A program made the position numbers and the translations under genes. This document shows, piece after piece, positions 21,943-31,659 of a DNA stretch of 64,000 bases (position 1 is the stretch's first letter; each line of letters opens with the position of its first letter). The notes under the pieces are model-generated. The model was not told where the DNA came from. It saw nothing but the letters and a program-made list of their open reading frames with translations, and searched no databases. This DNA is from Aspidapion aeneum (Eukaryota; Arthropoda; Insecta; Coleoptera; Brentidae). Location of the stretch: contig OY755038.1 of assembly GCA_963576565.1 (NCBI GenBank), positions 178,304,438 through 178,368,437 of the forward strand. The letters run 5' to 3'.

Positions 21943-22690
21943 ACAAGTACGGGACAGAATAGACATGGACAGAGATAACATGAAAGATGCTACAAAGCAC
22001 AACAATCGTGCGAATATCATCCATAAGAAATCCCAAACTAAGACATTAAGAGGGATGAGAATTGGATAGAATATTTTTTTCTTCACTCAACGAATCTGAG
22101 TGGAAGAAAACAAAGTTATAGAAGACAAGTACGGGACAAAATAGACATGGACAGAGATTACATGAAAGATGCTACAAAGCACAATAATCATGAGAATATT
22201 ATCCATAAGAAATCCCAAACTAAGACAGTAAGAGGGATGAGAAATTGATAGAATATTTTTTTTCTTTACTCAACGAATCTGAGTGGAAGAAAACAAAGTT
22301 ATAGAAGACAAGTACGGGACAGAATAGATATGGACAGAGATTACATAAAAGATGTTACAAAGCACAACAATTGTGCGGATATCATCCATAAGAAATCCCA
22401 AACTAAGACAGTAAGATGGATGAGAAATGGATATAATATTTTTTTCTTCACTCAACGAATCTGAGTGGAAGAAAACAAAGTTATAGAAGACAAGTACGGG
22501 ACAGAATAGATATGGACAGAGTTTTCACGAAAGGTGCTACAAAGCACAACAATCGCACGAATATCATCCATAAGAAATCCCAAACTAAGACAGTAAGACG
22601 AATGAGACATGGATAGAATATTTTTTTCTTCACTCAACCAATCTGAGTGGAAGAAAAACAAAGTTATAGAAGACAAGTACGGGACAGAAT
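21943..22690 (+). repeat. Tandem array 4: four copies of a 182/183-bp unit
   Basis: ACAAGTACGGGACA occurs at 21943, 22125, 22308, 22490 and 22673, so the period alternates between 182 and 183 bases. Each unit holds ATCCATAAGAAATCCC and CTCAACGAATCTGAGTGG. The minus strand reads the unit as repeated hydrophobic peptides with the sense GFLMDDIRTIVVLC, often kept in frame because 183 is a multiple of three. Confidence 0.95.
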
Positions 22691-23021
22691 GAGATGCAAA
22701 TAGTAAGAAGGGCCCGAATATCTAACTGAGATACGAGAAGCGGGTGACTTAATTTACGCGAGGGGTAGTGTATACAATATCTTAAGGTATAAGGCATTTA
22801 ATTAAGGTAACGTGTAAACAACAACATGTGGGAGAGGTAGAAAAAATAATTATAGAAATTTATAAGTCAAAAATGAAATGTAAAAAGTAAAGTAATAATA
22901 GTTCAAATTTTTAAGTAGTAGACTAAGGTGACCAAAAATTTTTTTTTCTCGTAGTTAAGTATTGTTGGCTAAAAGGAGGCAACACCCACGGCCAACGATG
23001 GAGGCAAAATCGGGGGCGATT
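22691..23021. other. LTR-element 3' interior, no gene seen
   Basis: AT-rich non-coding sequence with a T-run near 22940. It leads into the polypurine tract. Confidence 0.5.
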
Positions 23022-23025
23022 TTTA

Positions 23026-23040
23026 AGTAAAGGGGGGGGA
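23026..23040 (+). promoter_or_regulatory. Polypurine tract before the 3' LTR
   Basis: AAGTAAAGGGGGGGGA abuts the 3' LTR. In LTR retrotransposons such a tract primes plus-strand DNA synthesis; its presence and position support the LTR assignment. Confidence 0.85.
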
Positions 23041-23742
23041 GGTCACGAAGGGCGCGTAATATAAAGTCAAACCAATATTTCCCAAATAATTAAAAAGGAA
23101 CTTAATAATTATTATTATATTTATTAACTTTTTGGGACAACCTATAAGTCGATATAAATCGATTGACGTCAATAACTATTATTGCAATTTGGCAGAAATA
23201 GTTTATAAATTCGCGGGCAATGCATATTTCCGGGCTTTTTTCGGACAGAGACTCGGGAGAACTAAATACTGCGGGGCGGGGCGTCGCCTCGCGGAACTAA
23301 AGTTTCGGCTTTTTTCCTTATAACGAACGTTAAGACCGGGTGATTGCGGGCGGCCACATCGAGTGACGTAATCGACTGACGATAATTTGGGCGTGAACTG
23401 GGGTTCCTAGATAACCAGCCGGCCGCAAGCCTGTTGTTTCCAGGTAAGTCCGGGTGTCGCCCCCATAGCCAACTCACCAACCTTTGTTGTATCAGTTAAC
23501 GGTTCTTAGTTTTATAATACATCTTTTAACCCCCTACAGGTGTTATTTAATCTGCATCCCTTAGTTTTTAAACAAAGATCTCCGTCGGCTCGAATCGAAA
23601 TATCTCCGTTAGATCGATTCGACCGGCGCGGTATCATTTAAACAAATTGTTAATAACGAATAGTATCGGGGTTGTAAGGTAGGGGCTGGTAATTAACGAC
23701 CGGACCATACCTGTAATCAGCCCAGGCCCCCAATTCGTGACA
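23041..23742 (+). repeat. 3' LTR
   Basis: It is collinear with the 5' LTR, with about 15-20 substitutions and small indels. The first base is G where the 5' LTR has T. It keeps the TGACGTCA palindrome (23164-23171), the GC box and the CAG|GTAAGT donor, and ends TTCGTGACA before the ATAT duplication. Confidence 0.9.
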
Positions 23743-23892
23743 ATATCTCCAAAACTACACGAGCTATAAACAAAAAACTAAAAAAAATATGAAATTTTAA
23801 CAATCTCGAAAACTCAGCCTTTGGGTTCATTCATTCTTTGCTGAAGGAATTCAAAACTAAAATTATTTTATTGAATTTTGAAACACCCTGTA

Positions 23893-24578
23893 TAAATAAA
23901 AATTTGTATAATCCGATTTGAATTAGAAATTCAGTAGAAATAAAATTGTGTACTAAGTAAAACATAGTACATCTATAAGTTTGAAATACATATTTAAGTC
24001 CTACAAGTTTCTTAAAACATTGTTGCAACTCTTGTCTTATTGTGAAACACATGTTCCACAGAGGCACAGAATTTTTTATTATTTTAAAAAACATTTTTTG
24101 TATGGTACACTCTGATCTATCTTTTATATTTCACCATAAAAATTTCGTTCAGCCTTTAATTATGGAAAATAAAAACGTGATCTGGTTTATTTAGGAAAAT
24201 ACCTGTTATGTCTGATCGTGGACACATTCCCCTACCCAAATGCTAAAGTGAGTTTTGAAAAGTTATGTCATGTCATTAAATTAAAATCTTCAGTCCTTAT
24301 GATATCGGACGGGGGGCAGATTGTGGTATGTTGGTTGTGAGGGGGCTGGTTATGGGGGGCGGAAACTCTCACTTTAACCCCTTCCCATAGAAATACAGGC
24401 AGTTATACTTTTTATGTAGGAATCTATTTGTATATTATTACTAAACTACAAGAACAGCAATTAAAGTAAAATGATGTTTTCTTTTTCAAGGGGAGCCCAT
24501 TTTTTTATATTATGTCACTAAAATTCTAGAAAAGACAGAGCAGGAAGGCCTAGTCCGTATGCGCCCCTGATAGATAAT
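23893..24578. other. AT-rich sequence without recognised gene
   Basis: No coding homology was seen. A G-rich patch (GACGGGGGGCAG, then GAGGGGGCTGG) lies at about 24310-24360. Confidence 0.4.
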
Positions 24579-24617
24579 GTTCATTTCGTTTGATAGCCCC
24601 CTTCAAACGAAATGAAC
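24579..24617. repeat. Perfect 15-bp hairpin
   Basis: GTTCATTTCGTTTGA (24579-24593) and its exact inverse TCAAACGAAATGAAC (24603-24617) flank a 9-base C-rich loop. It could fold as RNA or be the junction of an inverted insertion. No run of T follows directly, so a terminator reading has no support. Confidence 0.8.
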
Positions 24618-24619
24618 CT

Positions 24620-25230
24620 TAGATTTTGATCTTAGAGGGCTTACCCCTCAAAGCTGCTTCCTTGGTGTATAAACATACATTCATTCCATTCTTTCAAAAA
24701 AATTTGATTTTGTTATTTTCTAGTTTTACCAAGAAAAATCGCATTTGGATATCTGATTTGGCCCACGCCCGCGTCGTTACGCCATCTTACGGCCGTCAGT
24801 GGCACACAAGTAGTTTAGGATTGCGTTTCTTGTAAAAAAACATATTTTAAGTTATAATTTATTGTTTATATTCAACTAATTTATTGTTTTTGTTCAACGT
24901 TCGATCGTTTTGGTTGTGTACCTTTTGTGCGGTATGGTAAAACGTAAGTATCAGTCTAGTGTTGTCTAGTATTTCGCTAACAACAAGGAACGTTTGCCAA
25001 AAAAATTTCTTTTTTTTCACTTGAAGATATTTTTAAAGGCATAGCTAAATTATTGCCTGTGCGTTAAATACCAGTAAAAATCTCGGAAAACTGTTCCTAC
25101 TATCAAGAAAATTTCGCCTTAAGTTGGTGTTGGGACTCCGGCCTTAAAATTTAAAATCCTTTTGTTTGCGATACGGTTTTGATAAGGAAACAGGACACGT
25201 AACACCTTGTTGTTGGTATTTCAGTTACCT
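24620..25230. other. Spacer, no gene recognised
   Basis: Short frames only. No repeat partner was found elsewhere in the window. Confidence 0.35.
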
Positions 25231-25231
25231 A

Positions 25232-25467
25232 TGTAAGAAGTGATTTTTTACCAATTTAAAAAACTCCAAGAAGTGTGTTTTAGAGCGGATCTTGACCTTG
25301 CTCGTAACTCTAACTACACAGTTTTTTACAGCTGTTTAAATACTACGGCTAGCTTTCCCAGATATCTTGGTTTTAATTTGCCGATTCATAGCACAAGGAT
25401 GCTGGCACAGCTTAGATTGTCCACAAACTACTTTTCTAAATTTACAAAGGATTATCCTACAAAATAA
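25232..25467 (+). pseudogene. LINE ORF2 C-terminal fragment
   Basis: The frame reads SNYTVFYSCLNTTASFP followed by HSTRMLAQLRLSTNYFSKF and ends at a stop. The HST-x-LAQLRLS sense resembles the post-RT tail of Jockey/I-like LINEs, in the stretch before their Cys/His motif. A tail with HHILFICPLYNVV lies on the far side of a mini-me-like element at 26530, so both may be parts of one LINE split by that insertion. Confidence 0.4.
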
Positions 25468-25571
25468 ACCATACACTTCAATGCACTGTATGTAAACTCC
25501 ATATCATAATTTTTGAGATACCTTTTTGACAGTTATCAGCTGTTTACCATAACAAATAGCATAGGCCAACG

Positions 25572-26262
25572 AAAATACTCTGCCAATCTATGAGCACCTA
25601 AGCTCACACTGGGTACTATAGTTATAGTGTATCTACGTGAAAGCTAATATAACTAAAAACTGAAGTATGTTTTATTGAACTCCAGACTCAATTACCTTTC
25701 GTTTGATACCACACAAGCCATGTTTTGACTTATACTCTAATTTTTCAAATCTACCCCCACCCTTTTTTTAAAACTAAAATGTATTTTGTTTAACTCCAGA
25801 CTCAATTACCTTTCGTTTGATATCACACACGCCATATTTCCACTTAAACACTAATTTTTGAAATTTACCCCCCCCTTTTTTTAAATAAACTAAAATGTAT
25901 TTTGTTTAACTCCAGACTCAATTACCTTTCGTTTGATATCACACACGCCATATTTCCACTTAAACACTAATTTTTGAAATTTACCCCCCCCCCCTTTTTT
26001 TTAAATAAACTGAAATGTATTTTGTTTAACTCCAGACTCAATTACCTTTCGTTTGATATCACACACGCCATATTTTTTCATAAACTCTAATTTTTGAAAT
26101 CTACCCCCACCCTTTTATTTGGCTTGTGTTCGGTGGATTTTGTTCATTTTTAAATGGGACCATCTCGACCCAAAACCCAGCCTGGGTACCAAATTTCATT
26201 AAAATCGGGCAAGCGGTTTTTGAGTTATGCGCGTTGGTCGTTACAGACAGACATACAGACAC

Positions 26263-26301
<39 letters not shown>

Positions 26302-26471
26302 TACAGACAGACAGACAGACAGACAGACAGACGGCGCAACAAAAAAGTTTCAAAATCATCTGAAACGCAAAGATATATAAAAAATTTTGAAATCGGAGCA
26401 ACTTTTTTTTTCTCGAAAAAATTAGGATCACCATAGCTCACACTACTATAGTATAGTATATGTGTGAGCTA
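25572..26471 (+). mobile_element. mini-me/Helentron-like element, copy A
   Basis: It starts AAAATACTCTGCCAATC followed by a palindrome beginning AAGCTCACACTGGG. It then has sub-repeats, a conserved core (TTTCATTAAAATCGGGCAAG), a (CAGA)n tract (about 26243-26332), CGCAACAAAAAAGTTTC, and ends in the palindrome TAGCTCACACTACTATAG...GTGTGAGCTA. Two inverted copies occur at 47286-48772. A conserved core beside a (GTCY)n microsatellite is known from dipteran mini-me and related Helitron-like elements; assigning this family to them is inference. Confidence 0.7.
25655..26110 (+). repeat. Sub-repeats of about 115-120 bp within copy A
   Basis: The block AACTCCAGACTCAATTACCT then TTTCGTTTGATATCACAC occurs four times (first near 25677, last near 26030), each followed by a C-run of 6-10. 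The same sub-repeats, inverted, are found in the two copies at 47.6-48.7 kb. Confidence 0.9.
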
Positions 26472-26479
26472 AAAAGTTG

Positions 26480-26995
26480 TAAAAAGTTGTCTCAAAAATA
26501 ATGATATGAACCGTAATCTTCATGTAGATGAAACACTTCACCATATACTTTTTATATGTCCTCTTTATAATGTGGTTAGAGTACGAATTTTTTAGGATGT
26601 AGATTACTTTATTAATCAACTTGACGATCTAACTCCTAAAACCGCGAAGGATATTTGTGCAGGTCTGGTGTCCATCTTGTCCATCCTTAAACAAAGATCA
26701 TTTCTTAATAATGAATAAAACTCACACATTTAATGTAATTTAATTTTGCCACTACATTGTCAATTAGGAAATTTAACTGATGAGGAATTATATCTGATTA
26801 TATTTTGATATACTTGCTATTACTTGTTTTATAGTGTTCTGTTTTTTTTTTTCTGATTTTTTTTTTATTTAAATAATTCTTGTATTTTTTTAGGCTTAAC
26901 CAAATTAAAATGCTAGATTAAGAGACCCCTGTTATAGGAATAATATTGTATTTCCTTTTAAACAGTAAATAAATTGAATTGAATTGTATTGATTT
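26480..26995 (+). pseudogene. LINE 3' end fragment with GAATT-type tail
   Basis: A broken frame reads DETLHHILFICPLYNVV, the Cys/His tail motif of Jockey/I-like ORF2 proteins (HHxLF-x-CP-x-Y). A 3' UTR follows and ends in repeated TTGAA pentamers (about 26972-26990), a common LINE terminus. Confidence 0.6.
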
Positions 26996-26999
26996 TTTA

Positions 27000-28350
27000 C
27001 CACAATCGGGTTGAGAGGCATGCGTACTTTTCAAAAATAATTAGCGCTGGAAAAATTTGCATCTTCTTGAAAATTATTAGTTTTTAATATAGGATTTTTT
27101 TGTCTACAGGGCAACAAACACAAACTTCTCAAGCTTGCAAGCAATCCTTATCATCTGCCATGTTGGTCCAAATCAAATCTTGTTGCAGAGATATAAGCAT
27201 CCTTCGAGACCAGTCGGTGCCACCCAAATCCCTCATATGATATACCTAGCTACATTTATTCTGTAGTAGTAATGCAACTATGTGAATGTGAAATAGAATA
27301 CAATGTATTATCCAGTATTATAAATATTATAGGTAATACAAGTTGTGAATGAAACACATTTTATTTTTTTATCAGAATTTTCACTTGATTATGATAATAA
27401 GTACTTATTTTGTACACTGGGAGGACATTTCCCTTCTCCTTGAGCAAGTTTTTATCATGAAATTTTGTCTTTTGGACAAAAATTGGGCATGTCACCCCTA
27501 AAATGTTCTGTATTCAGTGTACCCTGTACAAAACACCATGCACTATCACTGAATAACAGCACAGCAGTTTTTATATAGGAGTGTCCCCCCAGAAAGAAAA
27601 GGTATCTACGTGCCTGCTACATACTTTGAGTACGTGTTACAGAACATTTTTTGTTCAGTTCTCCAGAAGGATAATTATTCGATAAAATTTTCTTGAAAAT
27701 GTTTTTGAACAAATTTCCGTTCAAAGAAAATGTTTTAAGACTAAATGATTTCATACAATTTTCCAGTTAAACAATAAAATATTTCTGCAACCCGCTTTTT
27801 TCTATGAGGGTTAACCAAAATAACTACTAGGTACATATTTTTACTCAAATGTTGCAAAAAATGCTTCGAACATGCCTCATAATCTAAAAAAATTTTAAAT
27901 CTTAATTTTAAAAATTATTTTTCTAAACACAAAGTTGTTAATTTTAAATAAAGCACTGGATAGTCATTATTTTAATTTCAAAAAATAAAGTACCTAAGTA
28001 TGAAGTTTCTAAACTAATAATTAATTCACTTTTTATTTAAAAAAAAGATTTTGTTCAAAAGGATAATTATTCAATAAAGTTTTCTTCAAAGAGAAAATTG
28101 TTCAAAAACATTTTCTTCAAATAGAAATTTGTTTGACCAAATCTTTATTTAAAGAAAATATTTTTGGGGAATTTTCTATTAAAGGAAAATTATTTTTTGG
28201 AAGAAAATTATTTCGAAAAATTTTCCATTATTCAAAAATTGCTAAACTAACCATGTAACCACCCAAAGAACACCAATATTATTCAAATGTTTTATTACCA
28301 AATTTGATTTCAGCCCTTCAAAATAATTGACCCAGTTATATTCGTTATAA
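27000..28350. other. AT-rich spacer with weak direct repeats
   Basis: A block AGGATAATTATTC followed by A/T-rich TTTTCTT motifs occurs at about 27669 and 28061, and many short variants of TTTTCTT/AAGAAAA follow. No gene was recognised. Confidence 0.4.
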
Positions 28351-28516
28351 GGGCTTATATCCATAAATTATGTAACACTCAAGGGGGGGGGGGGGGGGGG
28401 GGGTTGGCTTTGCGTTACACGCAATGTTTTTTTAATGTGTTATTTCTTGAAAATGCGTTACGAGGGGGGGTTAAAAATCCTGAATTTTTGTGTTACGTAA
28501 TTTAAGGATGTTCTCT
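28351..28516. mobile_element. MITE of the ACGTAATTTAAGGA family, copy 1
   Basis: Worn left end (CCATAAATTATGTAAC) and clear right end (GTTACGTAATTTAAGGATG) are inverted copies. The interior has a run of 21 G at 28383-28403. A better-kept copy lies at 36945-37110. Confidence 0.65.
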
Positions 28517-28579
28517 AAGCCTGCTATACATATCCATTATTTTGAGTTTTTATGATTTTAACTTTGTATACTAACTATT

Positions 28580-28872
28580 GGTAGGTATGTTTCTTTTCAT
28601 ATATCATCAGATTTTATTGGTGGGGCTTCGAGACCATGTAGGACTATCCATATTTTCTCATCTTTTGTGAGGGGCATATTTAAAAGAAATTGAGCCCCTC
28701 TCTAAGATGGAAAACTTTGTATAGTATGTTTCTTTTCTTATACCATATACATTATAGGTGAGGCTTTGAAACCGTGTAGAACCACAGTTTACCCAAGTAG
28801 ATCTATCCAAATCTTCTCGTCTTTTTTGAGGAGCGTATTTAAAAGAAATGGAGCCCCTCCCTGGGATGGTAA
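28580..28872 (+). repeat. Two-copy direct repeat of about 140-150 bp
   Basis: TATGTTTCTTTTC at about 28585 and 28727 starts two diverged copies, each with ATTTAAAAGAAAT and GAGCCCCTC. The second copy carries an extra segment (CAGTTTACCCAAGTAG). Confidence 0.8.
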
Positions 28873-29001
28873 TCCGGTCCACAGAACACCATATCCGCAC
28901 GTGTGAGAAATCAACTTAAGGTTGTTTCGCCTTTTTGGTTCAAAATATTGCACAATACTTTGCCAGTTCTAGTTGAACTTAATGCAGCCCACTCTTTAGA
29001 C

Positions 29002-29053
29002 GGTTAAAATTTTTAGTCGGCTTAAACGGACGGGAGTCTAATTGACAAAAATG
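29002..29053 (-). repeat. Dispersed 50-bp repeat, copy 2
   Basis: This is the inverse of the block at 9205-9258 (AGTCGGCTTAAACGGACGGG, then AATTGACAAAAA). It stands alone between other repeats. Confidence 0.7.
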
Positions 29054-29054
29054 G

Positions 29055-29510
29055 TACAAATTAAACGCTATTTATGTAGATATAAGTAAAAATGAATACT
29101 TTTGTTAGCACCCTTTAATATTTAGTTAAGATTAATATTAAAACACATAAAAATGACAAATTTTAATATATATATTTAATTGTATTATTTAACGATTTAA
29201 CTATTTTAAGGCTGTGCATTTTTTAATTACTGGGGATTGCAAGTGTTTTATTATCTTGTTTTAAGTTTCTTGTAGTAATTTACTAGTTAGATTTGATCTC
29301 ATACCAAAAATAAGATTATAGATTAGCTTAGTTAAAATTTAATGCTAATGTTTCTATATAAGTTTTTTTTCCTTAGGTTTTAGTTTTATTTGATTGGTTT
29401 GCAATTAAGTTTTTTATCAGAAACAAACCAAACCGAATGTTTTAAACAAAACTCTCGAGGCCAGAGCTATAAGCACTTATTAGAGAAACTGTACCTTATT
29501 AAAGTAACTG
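29055..29510. other. AT-rich spacer
   Basis: No gene or repeat was recognised. Confidence 0.35.
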
Positions 29511-29511
29511 A

Positions 29512-30200
<689 letters not shown>

Positions 30201-30491
30201 AAACAAAAAAAACGTTTAGAACTTGAGAACGCCTCAAATTTATCTGAAGAAATCGCTAAGCAGCTACGAAAACAAAATCAAGAAAAACAACAAAAAATGC
30301 AGGAAAAGGGAACAGAAAAGGAAGGTAAATGTAAATTAAGCGGCATCGGCAGTTTCAAATACCCGCATTCGAAGAATTTCAGGAGTCACACAAAATATTT
30401 GCAAGATGTACGAAATAAAACTAGGGATAAAATATTTGATGTTTTTTTTTCTTTAAATTTATTTTTATTTTATTATTTTTTTATTTTTTAA
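30201..30491 (+). other. Charged open frame, unsupported
   Basis: The frame reads a Lys/Glu/Gln-rich, coiled-coil-like stretch (KQLRKQNQEKQQKMQEKG) followed by hydrophobic residues coded by T-runs. It has no start of its own: the open frame begins inside the family C repeat. It could be an exon or LINE ORF1 remnant; evidence is thin. Confidence 0.2.
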
Positions 30492-30494
30492 GTT

Positions 30495-30795
30495 TTTATC
30501 TTTTTCCTAATGTAAACAAATACAAAAAATCTAATAATAAAAAAAACTGAAATGATATAGTATATTCATTAAATAACCTAATTATATTTGTTTATAGTAA
30601 AGTTACTTGCATGGTTTTTAAACTTTAAAATTTTATTTGCTTTGGCTTTTTATCTTCCAATTGTTTTTTACTTTATTTTATCTTAATCTTAGTTTGCTTT
30701 TAATTTTTTATTCGTTAAAATGAACAACTGGCCATGTTTGTTGAAAACCTGCGAGGGCTTATTAGACCCGGCAAGATCAGTATTTTGATTTCAAA
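30495..30795. other. AT-rich spacer
   Basis: Nothing recognised. Confidence 0.35.
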
Positions 30796-31385
30796 CCCAT
30801 GTAGCCAGGTGACAAAAATGGTCATTTTTAATGAACTTCGATGTCTCTAACCTGACGTGTAAATGACCTTTTTATGATGTTTAAAAGACACACCCAAAAC
30901 GTTTTTAAGACGTCAGCAATATGACGTATTTGGGACCAAAACAGAAAATCCTATTTATGACTTTTTTAAACTCGTCAGAATAATGAAATATTCTCTACAG
31001 TTAAGAACACTAAAGGAAACTTAGACCTGGAAGTCCTGGAACAGGTACAGAGCAAAATAGACCTAAACCTAGACTTAGACATCTCCATCTGGAAGCGAAA
31101 GAAGCCTCGAAGTTTGTCTTGATTTAATATTTCATTTATTTTATATACCCCACATCTGGACTGGAGCACTCTCTATGTAAGTATAAGTGTATGTCCTTTG
31201 GACAAAGCGTGCAGTGTAGTGACCAATATATGACGTGTTTAAGACGTTAAAAACTATACGGCGAAAAGACGTCAAATAACTGACGCCTTAAAGACAACAT
31301 TTTTTGGTAGATGACCTGCTGGTCATCCAAATGACCACTTTTCGACGAAAAAAAGACGTCATTTGATGACCCCTTGCTACGTGGG
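30796..31385. mobile_element. 590-bp TIR element rich in GACGTC/GTCAT motifs
   Basis: The tips CCCATGTAGCCAGG (left) and CCTTGCTACGTGGG (right) are inverted copies with two or three differences. The sub-terminal regions carry many TGACGT, GACGTC and GGTCAT words in both orientations (for example 30914, 31265, 31354). The interior is non-coding. The target duplication is unclear. Confidence 0.6.
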
Positions 31386-31659
31386 AAGTCATACATTTCC
31401 ATCCCCAAAGAGTAAACCAAAAGCTAGATAGATTTATGCCATTTTTATCGCAATTTCAGGAAGCATTTAATATTATAGGGATCTATAAATTTTAATAATA
31501 ATAAAGTAGACGTTTATTTAGCACAATATTTGATACAGTTTTAAGTAGTAATTTAATATAAGATAACACAAAATAAACGTTCTTTGCGGCTGCCGAAATA
31601 TGCACAAAAGTGTACCTATTTGTATTGCAGTTTTTGCTCCATTTTTTTTTCGCATTCAC

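Larger units (their letters stand above)
11999..23742 (+). mobile_element. 11.7-kb LTR-flanked, gene-less, satellite-carrying element
   Basis: Two direct repeats of about 705 bp (11999-12705 and 23041-23742) share inverted tips (TGTCACGAA at the left, TTCGTGACA at the right). The whole is flanked by ATAT at 11995-11998 and 23743-23746. A polypurine tract with eight G precedes the 3' LTR. This is the anatomy of an LTR retrotransposon integrated in + orientation, and a 4-bp duplication fits gypsy-like integrases. The 10.3-kb interior has no gag, protease, RT, RNase H or integrase. Instead it holds five tandem arrays and scattered short frames, and much of its + strand is purine-rich. No tRNA-type primer site beginning TGG was found after the 5' LTR. 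It best fits a large non-autonomous LTR derivative (LARD-like) needing a helper. The LTRs differ at about 15-20 places, so insertion is moderately recent. Confidence 0.85.
11626..23890. mobile_element. Old element with CAGGGTGT/ACACCCTG ends, split by the LTR element
   Basis: A left tip TATACAGGGTGTATA at about 11624 and a right tip TTTGAAACACCCTGTATA ending near 23892 face each other around the LTR element. Without it, the host element would be about 0.5 kb (11626-11998 joined to 23747-23890). Such CAGGGTG ends beside TA are common in insect mariner-like MITEs. The internal parts are AT-rich and non-coding. Confidence 0.5.

Noticed and set aside
21478..22086. 202-codon hydrophobic minus-strand frame
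   Set aside because: It lies antisense within a purine-rich part of the LTR element and overlaps tandem array 4. Pyrimidine-rich antisense strands lack stops and read as Leu/Phe/Ser, so length alone is not evidence. Kept only as a finding about composition.
26126..26441. Frames rich in Gln/Thr/Asp/Arg or Cys/Leu/Ser/Val over the (CAGA)n tract
   Set aside because: They are translations of a tetranucleotide repeat on both strands; the same applies to 47316-47594 and 48076-48306.
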